35,261 bases of DNA from Pseudomonadota bacterium (GTDB lineage: Bacteria > Bdellovibrionota_C > UBA2361 > OMIW01): positions 1 to 35,261 of the forward strand of contig OMIW01000100.1 in NCBI GenBank assembly GCA_900299205.1. Direction: 5' to 3'. A model generated the notes under the pieces. The model did not search any database and was not told the origin of the DNA. It saw only the letters and a program-made list of their open reading frames with translations. Both the position numbers and the translations under genes were made by a program. Each line of letters begins with the position of its first letter. The stretch's first letter is position 1. Below, in pieces: positions 1 to 7,908 of this stretch.

Positions 1-3
1 AAA

Positions 4-1470
4 CTATCCCATCAACGACAACACATGCGCAAGAGCCGAACCGGCATCCTCTCGAGGCACCCGCTCCTTTGCGGACTGCAACAAAAATTGAGCCATGCTC
101 GATTCCGCTCTGAGCAGCCGCTTTAGTTCCGGGTCGGGTCGCCCCCCAAGCAGAACCGTATCGCGATCCCGCTCAAGCCGCTCCCACCCCTGAATGAACA
201 CCAATCGACGTTGTCGCTCTTCTGGTGTTTCAATGGCGTTCGCCATTCGCGACAGCGATTGGGTTGGATGAATCGCGGGATAAATTCCCCGTCGCGCCAA
301 CGATTCACTTAATACAATATGACCATCGAGGAGGCTCAGTACCTCTTCCTTGAGGGGGTCGATATCCCGCTCATCATGCGAAAGAAGTGAATAGAACGCC
401 GTTATGATGCCTCGCCCCTGGGGTCCAGCCCGCTCAAGGAGCCGAGGGAGCTCGATGTAAACTGACGCCGTGTAGCCACCCCGAACAATTTTTTCACCCC
501 GCATTAACCCCACTTCGCGCATCGCGCGGGCTACTCGAGTGAGAGAGTCAATCATCAGCACCACCCGCTTTCCCTCCTTTGCAAGGCGCTCGGCATGATC
601 AACCGCTCCAAAGGCTGCCACCAGTCGTCGCATCGGTGACGCATCACTCGGCTCTGCAACTACGATAGTCTTCGGCGCAGCTCCGCCGCCACTCCCCGCA
701 TTGTGCAAGCGCCACTCACGGAGACGCGTGGCAAACTCCCGAATTTCTCGCCTCCGCTCACCCACGAGAGCAAGGACCAGCGCATCATGAGAGCTGAGCT
801 CTGCAAGCTGCAAAAGCAGAGATGTCTTCCCACACCCGGGGGGCGCAATGATCGCAACCCGTTGCCCCTCGGCCAGTGGTAACAGCGCATCGATCGACCG
901 TATCCCCGTCTCAAATCTTTTTGGACCCCTCCCCCCCTTCTCTGAATTGTCAGGCATAAGAGGCAACGGACTGCCGCTCATACTCAACGATTCCGATCCT
1001 TTCTCTCTATCGTAGAGTCGCCATCGCGGCGAAACTTCCACTATCCGCTCCTGACCCGGTTTTGACACCGGCATGAGGTCAACGCCCATCGCATCAATCA
1101 TGCGGTGAGTTCCGAGAAGTTTCGTCGGCATCCCCTTGCTCTGCCCGATGACCCGTACCACTGCTCCAATTTCCACTCCCACCAGTTCATCAAACGGACT
1201 CAAAAAGACATGCTTCCCCTCAGCGCCAACGATGAGACAGGCCACCGGAGGGCCAGCCTTCCGCTCGATGACGACCTTCCGTCCTATCGACGCAATCGGT
1301 ATCGTCGCAATTACCATATCGCCCCGAATGCCCCAGACTTTCCCCTCAATCATTATTGCTGGAGCGTGGAAAAGGATACTATGTGCTCGGCGCCACACAG
1401 CGTCCGTCAGACTGGAAACTTGGCCTAAAACCGTATCAGTGACACTATCGTCGCCCTTATTTACCCTCAC
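4..1470 (-). CDS. FliI/SctN-type export ATPase
   Basis: This is the ATPase of a type III export apparatus, either flagellar FliI or injectisome SctN. The protein is 488 aa, slightly longer than the usual 430-450. Seen: a Walker A motif APPGCGKTS near residue 210, a GERRREI motif, the Walker B stretch VVLMIDSLTR, and the family block LPRLLERAGPQGRG followed by SLLDGHIVLSESLA. The usual YPAID motif reads YPAIH, so the protein is a divergent member. The start is a GTG preceded by GAGG, and it overlaps the end of the upstream FliH/SctL-like gene by 14 nt, the usual pairing of stator and ATPase. Such enzymes act as membrane-associated hexamers that unfold and feed substrates. The sequence does not separate flagellar from virulence-type use, because the rest of the locus lies outside the window. 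Confidence 0.85.
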   Translation of the reverse strand: MRVNKGDDSVTDTVLGQVSSLTDAVWRRAHSILFHAPAIMIEGKVWGIRGDMVIATIPIASIGRKVVIERKAGPPVACLIVGAEGKHVFLSPFDELVGVEIGAVVRVIGQSKGMPTKLLGTHRMIDAMGVDLMPVSKPGQERIVEVSPRWRLYDREKGSESLSMSGSPLPLMPDNSEKGGRGPKRFETGIRSIDALLPLAEGQRVAIIAPPGCGKTSLLLQLAELSSHDALVLALVGERRREIREFATRLREWRLHNAGSGGGAAPKTIVVAEPSDASPMRRLVAAFGAVDHAERLAKEGKRVVLMIDSLTRVARAMREVGLMRGEKIVRGGYTASVYIELPRLLERAGPQGRGIITAFYSLLSHDERDIDPLKEEVLSLLDGHIVLSESLARRGIYPAIHPTQSLSRMANAIETPEERQRRLVFIQGWERLERDRDTVLLGGRPDPELKRLLRAESSMAQFLLQSAKERVPREDAGSALAHVLSLMG

Positions 1471-1993
1471 TACCTCGTTCCCTCCACAACTCTATCGGAG
1501 TTCCTATTAGGGTACCCCAACGGATTAACACCGTCCCTGAGCCAAGCTCTAATCTCAATTCACCCCGCGAGCACCCTGGATCATCAACCCACTGCCACGA
1601 TGAACCAGCGGTAACGTTTTTCTGGACCATTGGCCGCTCGGCGGGATGGACATGAACTGCAACGCCCTGCTCCCGCCGAACAACTGAATCAACAAACTGC
1701 TCCGCTTGCCGAGCCAAAATTCGGGCCACCATCTCTGGAACTTCACCGTTTAATTCCTCGAGTACAGAGCGCACCCCTTCTACAACAAGGGCCGTTAACG
1801 ATTCCTCAATTACCGAATGAAATAGCTCCTCATGCTCCGCAATTACACCCTCGACACGATCAATTATCTGCATAATAGATCGCCGGGTTACTCGTCCCCG
1901 TTGAGCCCGAATTCGCGCTCGAAACTCATCGCACCGACAAGGTGGTGGCAATGGCAAGCGCTGCGGGATTGGGAGTGGAATACAGAAGGCCAT
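1457..1993 (-). CDS. FliH/SctL-like stator protein of the export ATPase
   Basis: The protein is 178 aa and sits directly upstream of the export ATPase with a 14-nt overlap. The C-terminal half has the FliH/SctL layout: a helical stretch, then VAVHVHPAERP (a beta strand ending in HP), then a WVDDPGCSRGELRLELGSG block that matches the family's D-P-x-C-x-x-G-x-x-x-E signature. FliH/SctL dimers bind the ATPase N-terminus and tether it to the C-ring. The start is uncertain. The ATG at 1993 has no clear ribosome binding site. The frame stays open for about 100 nt further upstream without a start codon, and an internal ATG lies at 1873. The N-terminal Pro/Cys-rich segment is unlike normal SctL, so the gene may be N-terminally damaged. 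Confidence 0.65.
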   Translation of the reverse strand: MAFCIPLPIPQRLPLPPPCRCDEFRARIRAQRGRVTRRSIMQIIDRVEGVIAEHEELFHSVIEESLTALVVEGVRSVLEELNGEVPEMVARILARQAEQFVDSVVRREQGVAVHVHPAERPMVQKNVTAGSSWQWVDDPGCSRGELRLELGSGTVLIRWGTLIGTPIELWRERGSEGK

Positions 1994-2141
1994 TCGAAAT
2001 TCATCAAGAAACCAGCGGGCACCCAGCAGCGCCCCTGTGCAAAAGACACCTGTCTCATTCTCGACCGAGAGAGAAAAAAGTTTCGATTAATTTTTAAGAA
2101 AAAAGGCGTCCACGCCCAGGTGCTAGCGATAGGCGGAATAA

Positions 2142-2170
2142 TTGACGCGTTGACTCAAAACCAGTAGTCT
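2142..2170 (+). promoter_or_regulatory. Sigma-70-type promoter of tRNA-Val
   Basis: A -35 box TTGACG (2142-2147) and a -10 box TAGTCT (2165-2170) are separated by exactly 17 bp. The mature tRNA begins 11 bp after the -10 box. Spacing and position fit a housekeeping promoter for this tRNA. Confidence 0.6.
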
Positions 2171-2180
2171 CCTAAACGAT

Positions 2181-2255
<75 letters not shown>

Positions 2256-2276
2256 CATCGAGAACACGTTCGAGTG

Positions 2277-2330
2277 CGAGAAACAAGCAACCCTCGAGAA
2301 ACAAGCAACTCTTGAGAAATAAGCAACCCG
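2277..2330. repeat. Three tandem 18-bp repeats after the tRNA
   Basis: Three consecutive copies start at 2277, 2295 and 2313. Each follows the pattern YGAGAAAYAAGCAAC plus three variable bases. The array lies between the tRNA-Val 3' end and the rsmG stop and encodes no protein. A weak GGGTC/GACCC hairpin follows at 2337-2352 and may end the tRNA transcript. Confidence 0.7.
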
Positions 2331-2355
2331 CTTGAGGGGTCTTCCTGGACCCTCC

Positions 2356-3087
2356 CTAATTCTTTTCTCGGGGAAATCTCGTCTCTCCGGAGAATCTCCA
2401 GGTGACGACGGTACGTGAAGGCGATAGAGATACCACCTCTGGATCAGGCCATCTGTTCTTTACCTGTCCCTTCTGAGACCCTTTATTAACCGAAATTCGA
2501 TAGTCCTTCATCTCATCTGCGACCGAAGACCCCTTGAGTGCGACAGCTACCCCGCCCGGTGCAACGAATGGCAAAAGCCACGGAGCTAATCGCGCAAGAG
2601 GGGCTACCGCACGGGCAACCGCCATCTGATACCCTCGTGCATGGGATGTATCGTATTGAATCTCCTCGGCACGCCCGTGGACCACGGTCAGATTTGTGAG
2701 CCCGATTCCCCTCGCAACTTCAGATACAAAGTCAAGTTTTTTTCTCGTCGCATCGAGAGCAGTAACTTCGATAGTCGGAAAACAAATAGCGAGCGGAAGT
2801 GCTGGGAAGCCCGCCCCTGTGCCAACATCGATCAGACGAATTGCCCCCTTAATGGGCACCGCCATGACCACGGCCAGGGAATCAAGAATGTGTTTTTCGA
2901 TAAACTCCCCCTCGGGGATTCGGGTGAGATTAAGAGTGGCATTCTTCTCATAAAGCCGTGAACCTAACTCTGACAGCTGATCTAGTTGACGAACAGAGGG
3001 CACGATGCCAAGTTCTCCGAGCTCCCGAAGAAGCTCAGCCTTCTCAAAACCAGGCACACCTTTGCTGACGAACAAACCTGAACTCAT
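2356..3087 (-). CDS. rsmG: 16S rRNA m7G527 methyltransferase RsmG
   Basis: RsmG (GidB) methylates N7 of G527 in 16S rRNA using S-adenosylmethionine. The protein is 243 aa, a little above the family's typical 205-215. Seen: the SAM-binding motif I DVGTGAGFPALPLAI, the following acidic strand VTALDATRKKLDF, and HGRAEE, all characteristic of this family. The N-terminal block LNLTRI followed by HILDSLA is also typical. The start at 3087 gives an N-terminus MSSGLFVSK. The C-terminus carries about 20 extra residues with ETRFPRE. It stands alone rather than in the common gidA-gidB context. Confidence 0.92.
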   Translation of the reverse strand: MSSGLFVSKGVPGFEKAELLRELGELGIVPSVRQLDQLSELGSRLYEKNATLNLTRIPEGEFIEKHILDSLAVVMAVPIKGAIRLIDVGTGAGFPALPLAICFPTIEVTALDATRKKLDFVSEVARGIGLTNLTVVHGRAEEIQYDTSHARGYQMAVARAVAPLARLAPWLLPFVAPGGVAVALKGSSVADEMKDYRISVNKGSQKGQVKNRWPDPEVVSLSPSRTVVTWRFSGETRFPREKN

Positions 3088-3152
3088 ACTACCCTGCCGT
3101 TCAAAACCGAGAGATATTCGCCACGAAAATGATTCATCAATGAGAGCCCGAG

Positions 3153-3446
3153 TTACGGCATCATCGCTCCCAAATAGCGCTTGAATCCGTGATAGGACTC
3201 CGCCCGATCCTGAGCGTCCTTGTCTCTCCGCCGACGCTGCTCTAAGGCTCGCGCACCGAGGTCCACATCACCGTGGAGAATTTGTAACATTCGCCCATTC
3301 GCAAGCCGCTCGTCAAACTTCTCCGTCCGAACGAGACGGACCGAATGACGCGAAATGTCTTGCCAGGCCATATAAGAAATTGCTCCGCAAAAGAGCCAAA
3401 TAATCGCAAGCATCGCCGCCTTGGAGTCGCTGATAATATCGAGCAT
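3153..3446 (-). CDS. Small single-pass membrane protein, unknown
   Basis: A 97-aa protein that I do not recognise. The start at 3446 (MLDIISD) was chosen because GGAGG sits 4 nt upstream. A further in-frame ATG at 3473 lacks such a site. Residues about 12-29 (AMLAIIWLFCGAISYMAW) form one transmembrane helix. The remainder is highly charged (EQRRRRDKDAQDR), probably cytoplasmic and helical. It lies upstream of rsmG on the same strand with a 65-nt gap and may share its transcript. Confidence 0.55.
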   Translation of the reverse strand: MLDIISDSKAAMLAIIWLFCGAISYMAWQDISRHSVRLVRTEKFDERLANGRMLQILHGDVDLGARALEQRRRRDKDAQDRAESYHGFKRYLGAMMP

Positions 3447-3689
3447 CGGTCCTCCGAATCTTTTAAATCGCATCCAATCGCTACTTTCACCTCAGCCGTC
3501 TCCGGCCATCAGCATTGCCTTACCGCGTCGACCTCTCTTAATCTTCCATACTCTCAAGGACCCGGATCAACAGCAAGGGGGATATGGCTCGGCAAAGCCA
3601 CCTTCATGTTGCCGCTTCCCGCCTTAAGCTGATACCCTCCCCTTCTCGTTTTCAGCATCCACTCCCTCCCACACTTCGAGACAAATTTC

Positions 3690-4331
3690 GTGAAAAATAC
3701 CCCTCCCCTCCTGACCCGTCGAATAATCACTCCTTACCTAGCCCTCTTCATCGTCGCAACGCTCCTCCTTTTCGCCCCACAATCTCGGGGCTTAGCTGAG
3801 GAATCCAGAGAAGAAAGCGAGCTAATTGACCATGAGATGGCCTCTGAAGACGCGTTGACCCATACGAAAAAACGGGAGGATAAATACCTAAGAGACGAGG
3901 AAGAAGAGAGGGAGGAGGAGCATTCATTCGCTCATCGGGTGCTTTGGTATCTGCCGAACCGATTCCTCGATGTCACCGACCTCGTACGGGCACGTTTGAG
4001 AGTTGGTCCCGGAGCAGCGATTGACGCGCGTGCGACAAAGTTCATCCGGGCAGGGTTAGGGTCCTACCTTTCGGTCTATGCCGGCCTTCCCGGCCCTCGC
4101 CAACGAACCACCCCTCGCTCTCCGATCGGGCTCGAGGCGTACTCTGGAGTATCTCTCAGTGTCGCCGAGGCGTCGTTTAAGACAGGTTATGAGCCCGACT
4201 ACTCGCCGTCAGAGGTCGGCATAGGTTTCCAGCTACTAATTCTGGGCATCGATGTGGGAATCGATCCGCTTGAGGTAGGTGACCTGGTAACAGGGCTCGT
4301 TGGAATAGATCTGGTCGGCGACGATTTTTGA
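3690..4331 (+). CDS. Exported protein of unknown function
   Basis: 213 aa from a GTG start with a weak ribosome binding site. Residues 1-38 look like a Sec signal peptide: basic start, then ITPYLALFIVATLLLFAP, then a polar cleavage region. Residues 40-80 are an extremely acidic/basic linker (DEEEEREEEH). The C-terminal part, from LWYLPNRFLDVTDLVRAR onward, has regular Gly-rich strands (VGPGAAIDARATKF, EVGIGFQLLILGIDVGID) and looks like a compact envelope-associated domain. I associate this kind of sequence with uncharacterised exported proteins but cannot name a family. The gene converges with the next one on the opposite strand. Confidence 0.6.
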   Translation: MKNTPPLLTRRIITPYLALFIVATLLLFAPQSRGLAEESREESELIDHEMASEDALTHTKKREDKYLRDEEEEREEEHSFAHRVLWYLPNRFLDVTDLVRARLRVGPGAAIDARATKFIRAGLGSYLSVYAGLPGPRQRTTPRSPIGLEAYSGVSLSVAEASFKTGYEPDYSPSEVGIGFQLLILGIDVGIDPLEVGDLVTGLVGIDLVGDDF

Positions 4332-4356
4332 CGCCCCCTCCCTAAGGAAGAGGATC

Positions 4357-4995
4357 TTATTCGACGATACGCTCGATGGCATCGAGGATAAAGGGAGAAT
4401 CATCGCAAAGGGGTTTTAATGGAGCCCTCGAGCCCGAAGTGGCGGAAAGGAAAGCGCCCCCCGCACTTCCCCGGGATATCTCTTTAAAAGCAGACCCGAG
4501 TGAGAGCTTGCTCATAATCGTTCGGCGTTGTGGCAGCACCTTTGCGGGATTCTCCTCGGGACGCAGGATTGATTCGAGTACCGCTCTTGCCTCTTGCGAA
4601 GTCTGAGTTCCATGATTTTGCTCAACAAGGTTCGGAGGTTGCACATCGTCGGTCACCGTGCTCACGGACTCGACCTTACTATCCGCAGCAGGTACGAAGG
4701 GGGGTGAATTTTCGAACTGACCTCCCTCGTCAACTTCGTTGATGACGGAGGACGGTGCAAGCTGGGAAGGCTGCTGAAAGGTTTCATAACGCAGCATCTC
4801 ATCTTCAAGCCCTTCCTCGGCAAGCCACGCGAAACTCTCGGTAATACCCTCGCGGACATTTCGAAGGGTGATCCGCATCCCCCTGAGAACTGTCTCATTA
4901 ACTGCCCCCCCCTCCGGGGGGATTAAAAGATTCTCCACCATCTCTAGAAGATGGACAGATTCGGATAACTGCGCTAACACCTGTTCTCTCATCAT
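4357..4995 (-). CDS. Hypothetical protein
   Basis: A 212-aa protein not recognised. The N-terminal 70 residues are helical (VLAQLSESVHLLEMVENLL, then a second helix), and the middle (about 75-135) is low-complexity Ser/Pro/Val/Glu-rich and likely disordered. A short C-terminal helical part ends in DAIERIVE. There is no signal peptide or transmembrane segment. It ends tail-to-tail with the upstream exported-protein gene with 25 nt between stops. The architecture (two ordered ends joined by a linker) suggests an adaptor, but no function can be assigned. Confidence 0.45.
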   Translation of the reverse strand: MMREQVLAQLSESVHLLEMVENLLIPPEGGAVNETVLRGMRITLRNVREGITESFAWLAEEGLEDEMLRYETFQQPSQLAPSSVINEVDEGGQFENSPPFVPAADSKVESVSTVTDDVQPPNLVEQNHGTQTSQEARAVLESILRPEENPAKVLPQRRTIMSKLSLGSAFKEISRGSAGGAFLSATSGSRAPLKPLCDDSPFILDAIERIVE

Positions 4996-5222
4996 TATTC
5001 GGCCTCACGGGGGAAGGATCGTTCGGCTTGGGCCTCTGAAACGAAGGGCCCCTTTTTTGACGAAATCCTTTCGGGGAGATCTTGGGCAAAAAATTCTCTC
5101 GTTAAGATGCGCGATCCCTGCCGCTCGGTTCGAACTCCGTTATCGCATCCGAAAACCTGAAGGGCACCATTAGTTCTACCATCTTTGTAGCTGCAGACCG
5201 TGATTCTGGGAGAAGAGAGTTT

Positions 5223-5906
5223 ATGAGTTCAACACTACGCAGAGACGCTCCTAACGACTTTAATTCCCCGGATTCTTGCCCTGCCACCACTCCGCGGGCT
5301 CAAAAAAGAACGCTGACTAATTGCGAGGAGGATCGGCGAAACTTAAGTGCTCGTTTCAATAATTTAGCTCGCGGAACAGACCTCGAGAATGGCGGTTGGG
5401 TTGAGGTCCCCAAAAGCGAACCCCAACATTTCCAACTCCGCTTGGATGGCGCCCATTCCCCCAATCAGAGGCCTCGTAGCCTCTCGACACCATCGCCTCG
5501 CGAGCTGCTCGCGATCTGGGCCAAGCTTCACCAACAGTTTTTTCCTGGCCACGAGATTTTGGCCCAGTACAACCTTTTCTGGAGCACCCGACCCCAAAAA
5601 CGGGTGCTCGCTTCGTGCGACATTATTGGCAAACGGGTGCGGGTTGCGCGCGAGCTTGCTCGCCCTGAATATGAGAGGTACCTTTCACCACTGCTCTATC
5701 ACGAAATGTGTCACGCAGTGATTGGTAGAGAGGTTGAAACCAGGAATGGTGCCAGGCTTTGGCATGGCCCCCAATTCCGGGCACTTGAGGCGAATCATCC
5801 CGATTCGTCGATGCTGCAGGCGTGGATTACTGAGGGGGGATGGGCAACTGCCGTGCGGCGAGACCGAGCCTTCGCCGCCGCATCGAGGCGCAAAAATCGC
5901 AAATAG
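5223..5906 (+). CDS. SprT-like zinc metallopeptidase domain protein
   Basis: 227 aa with a C-terminal SprT-like domain. Residues 158-181 contain the zinc signature: LYHEMCHAVIG (HExxH at 160-164), and the third ligand His181 in LWHGPQFRALE. The order HExxH then H-G-x-x-F is typical of SprT/Spartan-type domains. A strand before it (RVLASCDIIGKRVRVARE) is also family-like. The N-terminal 95 residues look disordered and show no domain. There is no C-terminal zinc ribbon, so this is the peptidase core only. SprT-like proteins include DNA-protein crosslink proteases, but the actual substrate here is unknown. Flanked by unrelated genes. Confidence 0.75.
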   Translation: MSSTLRRDAPNDFNSPDSCPATTPRAQKRTLTNCEEDRRNLSARFNNLARGTDLENGGWVEVPKSEPQHFQLRLDGAHSPNQRPRSLSTPSPRELLAIWAKLHQQFFPGHEILAQYNLFWSTRPQKRVLASCDIIGKRVRVARELARPEYERYLSPLLYHEMCHAVIGREVETRNGARLWHGPQFRALEANHPDSSMLQAWITEGGWATAVRRDRAFAAASRRKNRK

Positions 5907-5969
5907 TTCCCCAATCATGCCAAAAAGGTCCTAACAATCCGCGACCTCCCCTTTGTGAGCAGGGTGCCG

Positions 5970-5975
5970 TATAAT
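5970..5975 (+). promoter_or_regulatory. Candidate -10 box upstream of the metallophosphoesterase gene
   Basis: A perfect TATAAT lies 46 bp upstream of the next start codon. No good -35 box is found at 16-18 bp; the nearest TTGTGA is only 11 bp away. Support is therefore partial. Confidence 0.3.
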
Positions 5976-6021
5976 CCTGTGGTCCACTAACTTTTGGGTT
6001 CTATCCTTACCCCTTCACTTC

Positions 6022-7011
6022 ATGACACTCACTCGCCGCCATTTTATCACGGGAGGGCTCTCCCTCGGCGCAGCGACCGCCATCGGTGGAGTAGGCTGGA
6101 GTGGGATTTCGGCCGCGCGGTCTCTCGATGTCACCGAAGACCTAGAACTCGTTGAGCTTTCCATCCCCGTCCGAGACCTTCCCGCCGATCTGCACGGATA
6201 TCGAATCGGATTCCTTACAGACCTTCATTTAGGTGTTGCCATCAGTGCCGATTTTATCTCAACGGCCTTTGCCTCAGTTTTATCCGCTCGGGTCGATCTC
6301 CTTCTTCTAGGGGGTGATTACATCTGGATCGCTGAGTCGGCACTCGGACTCCTCCTGCAACCAACCCGCTCACCTTCACTCACCTCTATCCAGTCTCGAA
6401 CAAAACTATCCGAGCGAATTTTCCATATTCTTGCGCGACTCATACCTCATGCTCCCCCGAAGGACGGCATATTCTGGGTGTTTGGCAACCATGACCGATG
6501 GGCACACCCCACGGCATGTGAGACAACACTAGCGGATACTCCAGCCCAATTATTGAAAAATAGTGCGATTGAAATTAGGCGGGGATCAAGTTCGATACTT
6601 ATTGTCGGAACGGATGACTACCTCACGGGCGTCCCTCAGATCCCCAGCCTTCGCCGGGAGCGCCGGGGACCGACGATCCTGCTTACCCATAACCCAGACC
6701 ACGTCGGTTCTCTCGCCGAGCGCGGCCTCCTTGCCCCCTCCCGAAGCACATCCTTCGCTGCCATTCATGGTGACCGTAGCCAATTCGACCTAGCCCTCTG
6801 TGGCCACACTCACGGGGGTCAGGTACATCTTCCGTTCATCGGACCCGTCCTCTTCAATATTCGACATCACCGCTTTGGAGCCGGGTTGGTTCGGGAGGGA
6901 GAAACGTGGGTTTACACATCCCGGGGGCTGGGCGTCGTCGAATTTCCCTACCGAATAGGGTGTCGTCCCGAAGCAACGGTAATTGTTCTTGAACGGGGGG
7001 ATGCCGCCTGA
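6022..7011 (+). CDS. Tat-exported metallophosphoesterase (YkuE-like)
   Basis: 329 aa calcineurin-like phosphoesterase. The N-terminus TRRHFITGGLSLGAATA is a twin-arginine signal, so the enzyme probably folds in the cytoplasm and works outside the inner membrane. All metal-binding motifs are present in order: TDLHLG (Asp67, His69), GGDYIW, GNHDRW, THNPD and CGHTHGGQ. The family includes YkuE-type enzymes acting on lipid-linked or phospholipid substrates. The exact substrate cannot be read from sequence. Starts at ATG 6022. A -10-like TATAAT is upstream, and the gene appears monocistronic. Confidence 0.82.
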   Translation: MTLTRRHFITGGLSLGAATAIGGVGWSGISAARSLDVTEDLELVELSIPVRDLPADLHGYRIGFLTDLHLGVAISADFISTAFASVLSARVDLLLLGGDYIWIAESALGLLLQPTRSPSLTSIQSRTKLSERIFHILARLIPHAPPKDGIFWVFGNHDRWAHPTACETTLADTPAQLLKNSAIEIRRGSSSILIVGTDDYLTGVPQIPSLRRERRGPTILLTHNPDHVGSLAERGLLAPSRSTSFAAIHGDRSQFDLALCGHTHGGQVHLPFIGPVLFNIRHHRFGAGLVREGETWVYTSRGLGVVEFPYRIGCRPEATVIVLERGDAA

Positions 7012-7043
7012 CAGCGGGGGACCCAGAGGGCTCTGAGCACTCC

Positions 7044-7071
7044 TTTACATCATCTGAAAAATATTTATACT
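7044..7071 (+). promoter_or_regulatory. Sigma-70-type promoter for the bS21 gene
   Basis: TTTACA (7044-7049) and TATACT (7066-7071) are spaced by 16 bp, a strong housekeeping promoter. The start codon of the bS21 gene is about 200 nt downstream, so the transcript would have a long 5' leader. Confidence 0.6.
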
Positions 7072-7156
7072 AGGGGGCCGAACGTGGTAAGGTCAGGCAA
7101 GGGGTGTGTGGCGCGAGCTCTTGGGGGAAAAGTAATCCGACGGCTCACCGTGGAAT

Positions 7157-7183
7157 TTGAAGCGTTTGGAACTTGAAGCGTTT
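7157..7183 (+). repeat. Direct repeat in the bS21 leader
   Basis: TTGAAGCGTTT occurs at 7157-7167 and again at 7173-7183, a 16-bp period, inside the long untranslated leader. A small AACC/GGTT hairpin follows near 7206-7218. Function unknown. Confidence 0.5.
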
Positions 7184-7276
7184 CGTTCAACGGCGGCCGG
7201 ACCCAACCTTAACGGTTAGGCAGGAACTGACACAGATCGAACGACAATCAGTCAGAAGTAAGGAAGCTTTTTTGTT

Positions 7277-7636
7277 ATGGCAGATTCGATGAGTAACGGG
7301 GAAAACGAAGGGCGATTTGAGCGAAATGGCGAACGTCGCGAGCGACGTGATAGAGAGGGCTTTTCGCCCCGCCGAGAAGGCCGGGATTTTCGAGAAGGAC
7401 GCGAAGGTCAGGAGCGAATCAAGCTCGAGGCGATGGAAGTTGCCGTCGATCATAACATCGAAAAGGCGATGAAGGTATTAAAGCGAAAGCTCATCAAGGA
7501 GGGACTCTTCAAGGAGCTTAAGTCACGTCGTTACTTCGAAAAACCGTCCGAGCGAAAAAAGAGAAAAGTGAAAGAATCGATAAAGAAGATTCGAAAAGAG
7601 GAAGCACGCTCAAGGAAGAACAGCGCTCTTCTGTAA
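7277..7636 (+). CDS. rpsU: Ribosomal protein bS21 with Arg-rich N-terminal extension
   Basis: The C-terminal 70 residues match bS21, the small-subunit protein near the anti-Shine-Dalgarno region: EVAVDHNIEKAMKVLKRKL, then LKSRRYFEKPSERKKRK and a basic tail. Normal bS21 is about 60-70 aa; this one is 119 aa. Residues 1-49 add a segment dominated by Arg, Glu, Asp and Gly (RREGRDFREGREG). This is a genuine in-frame extension with an AAGGAAG ribosome binding site upstream of its ATG, not an obvious mis-start, although internal translation cannot be excluded. It has its own promoter and a strong terminator, so it is a single-gene unit. Confidence 0.85.
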   Translation: MADSMSNGENEGRFERNGERRERRDREGFSPRREGRDFREGREGQERIKLEAMEVAVDHNIEKAMKVLKRKLIKEGLFKELKSRRYFEKPSERKKRKVKESIKKIRKEEARSRKNSALL

Positions 7637-7689
7637 TCCGTCCTTCGGGAGCACCCGGGAGGATAGGTCGGGAAGACCGGATGGTGAAC

Positions 7690-7734
7690 GACCGTGTATC
7701 CTAGGCGCGACACCTAAGGGTATACGGTCTTTTT
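7690..7734 (+). terminator. Rho-independent terminator after rpsU
   Basis: A long hairpin pairs GACCGTGTATCC with GGGTATACGGTC (two G-U pairs). An inner TAGG/CCTA extends it, and a T5 tract follows at 7730-7734. It lies 54 nt after the rpsU stop. Confidence 0.85.
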
Positions 7735-7908
7735 GCAGAACTCAGCCTTCGCGCATATTTCATTAAGGCAGGCCGTCACGGGAATTTGCGCCTGCATCCG
7801 CACCCAAAAGGCCCCCCAATCCATTGCTCCGCCACACTCGAATCAAGCCTGAAAGGAAAGGTGACGACAGAGGAAAAAGCACTTGTCGTAGAACATTGAG
7901 GAAGGCGC

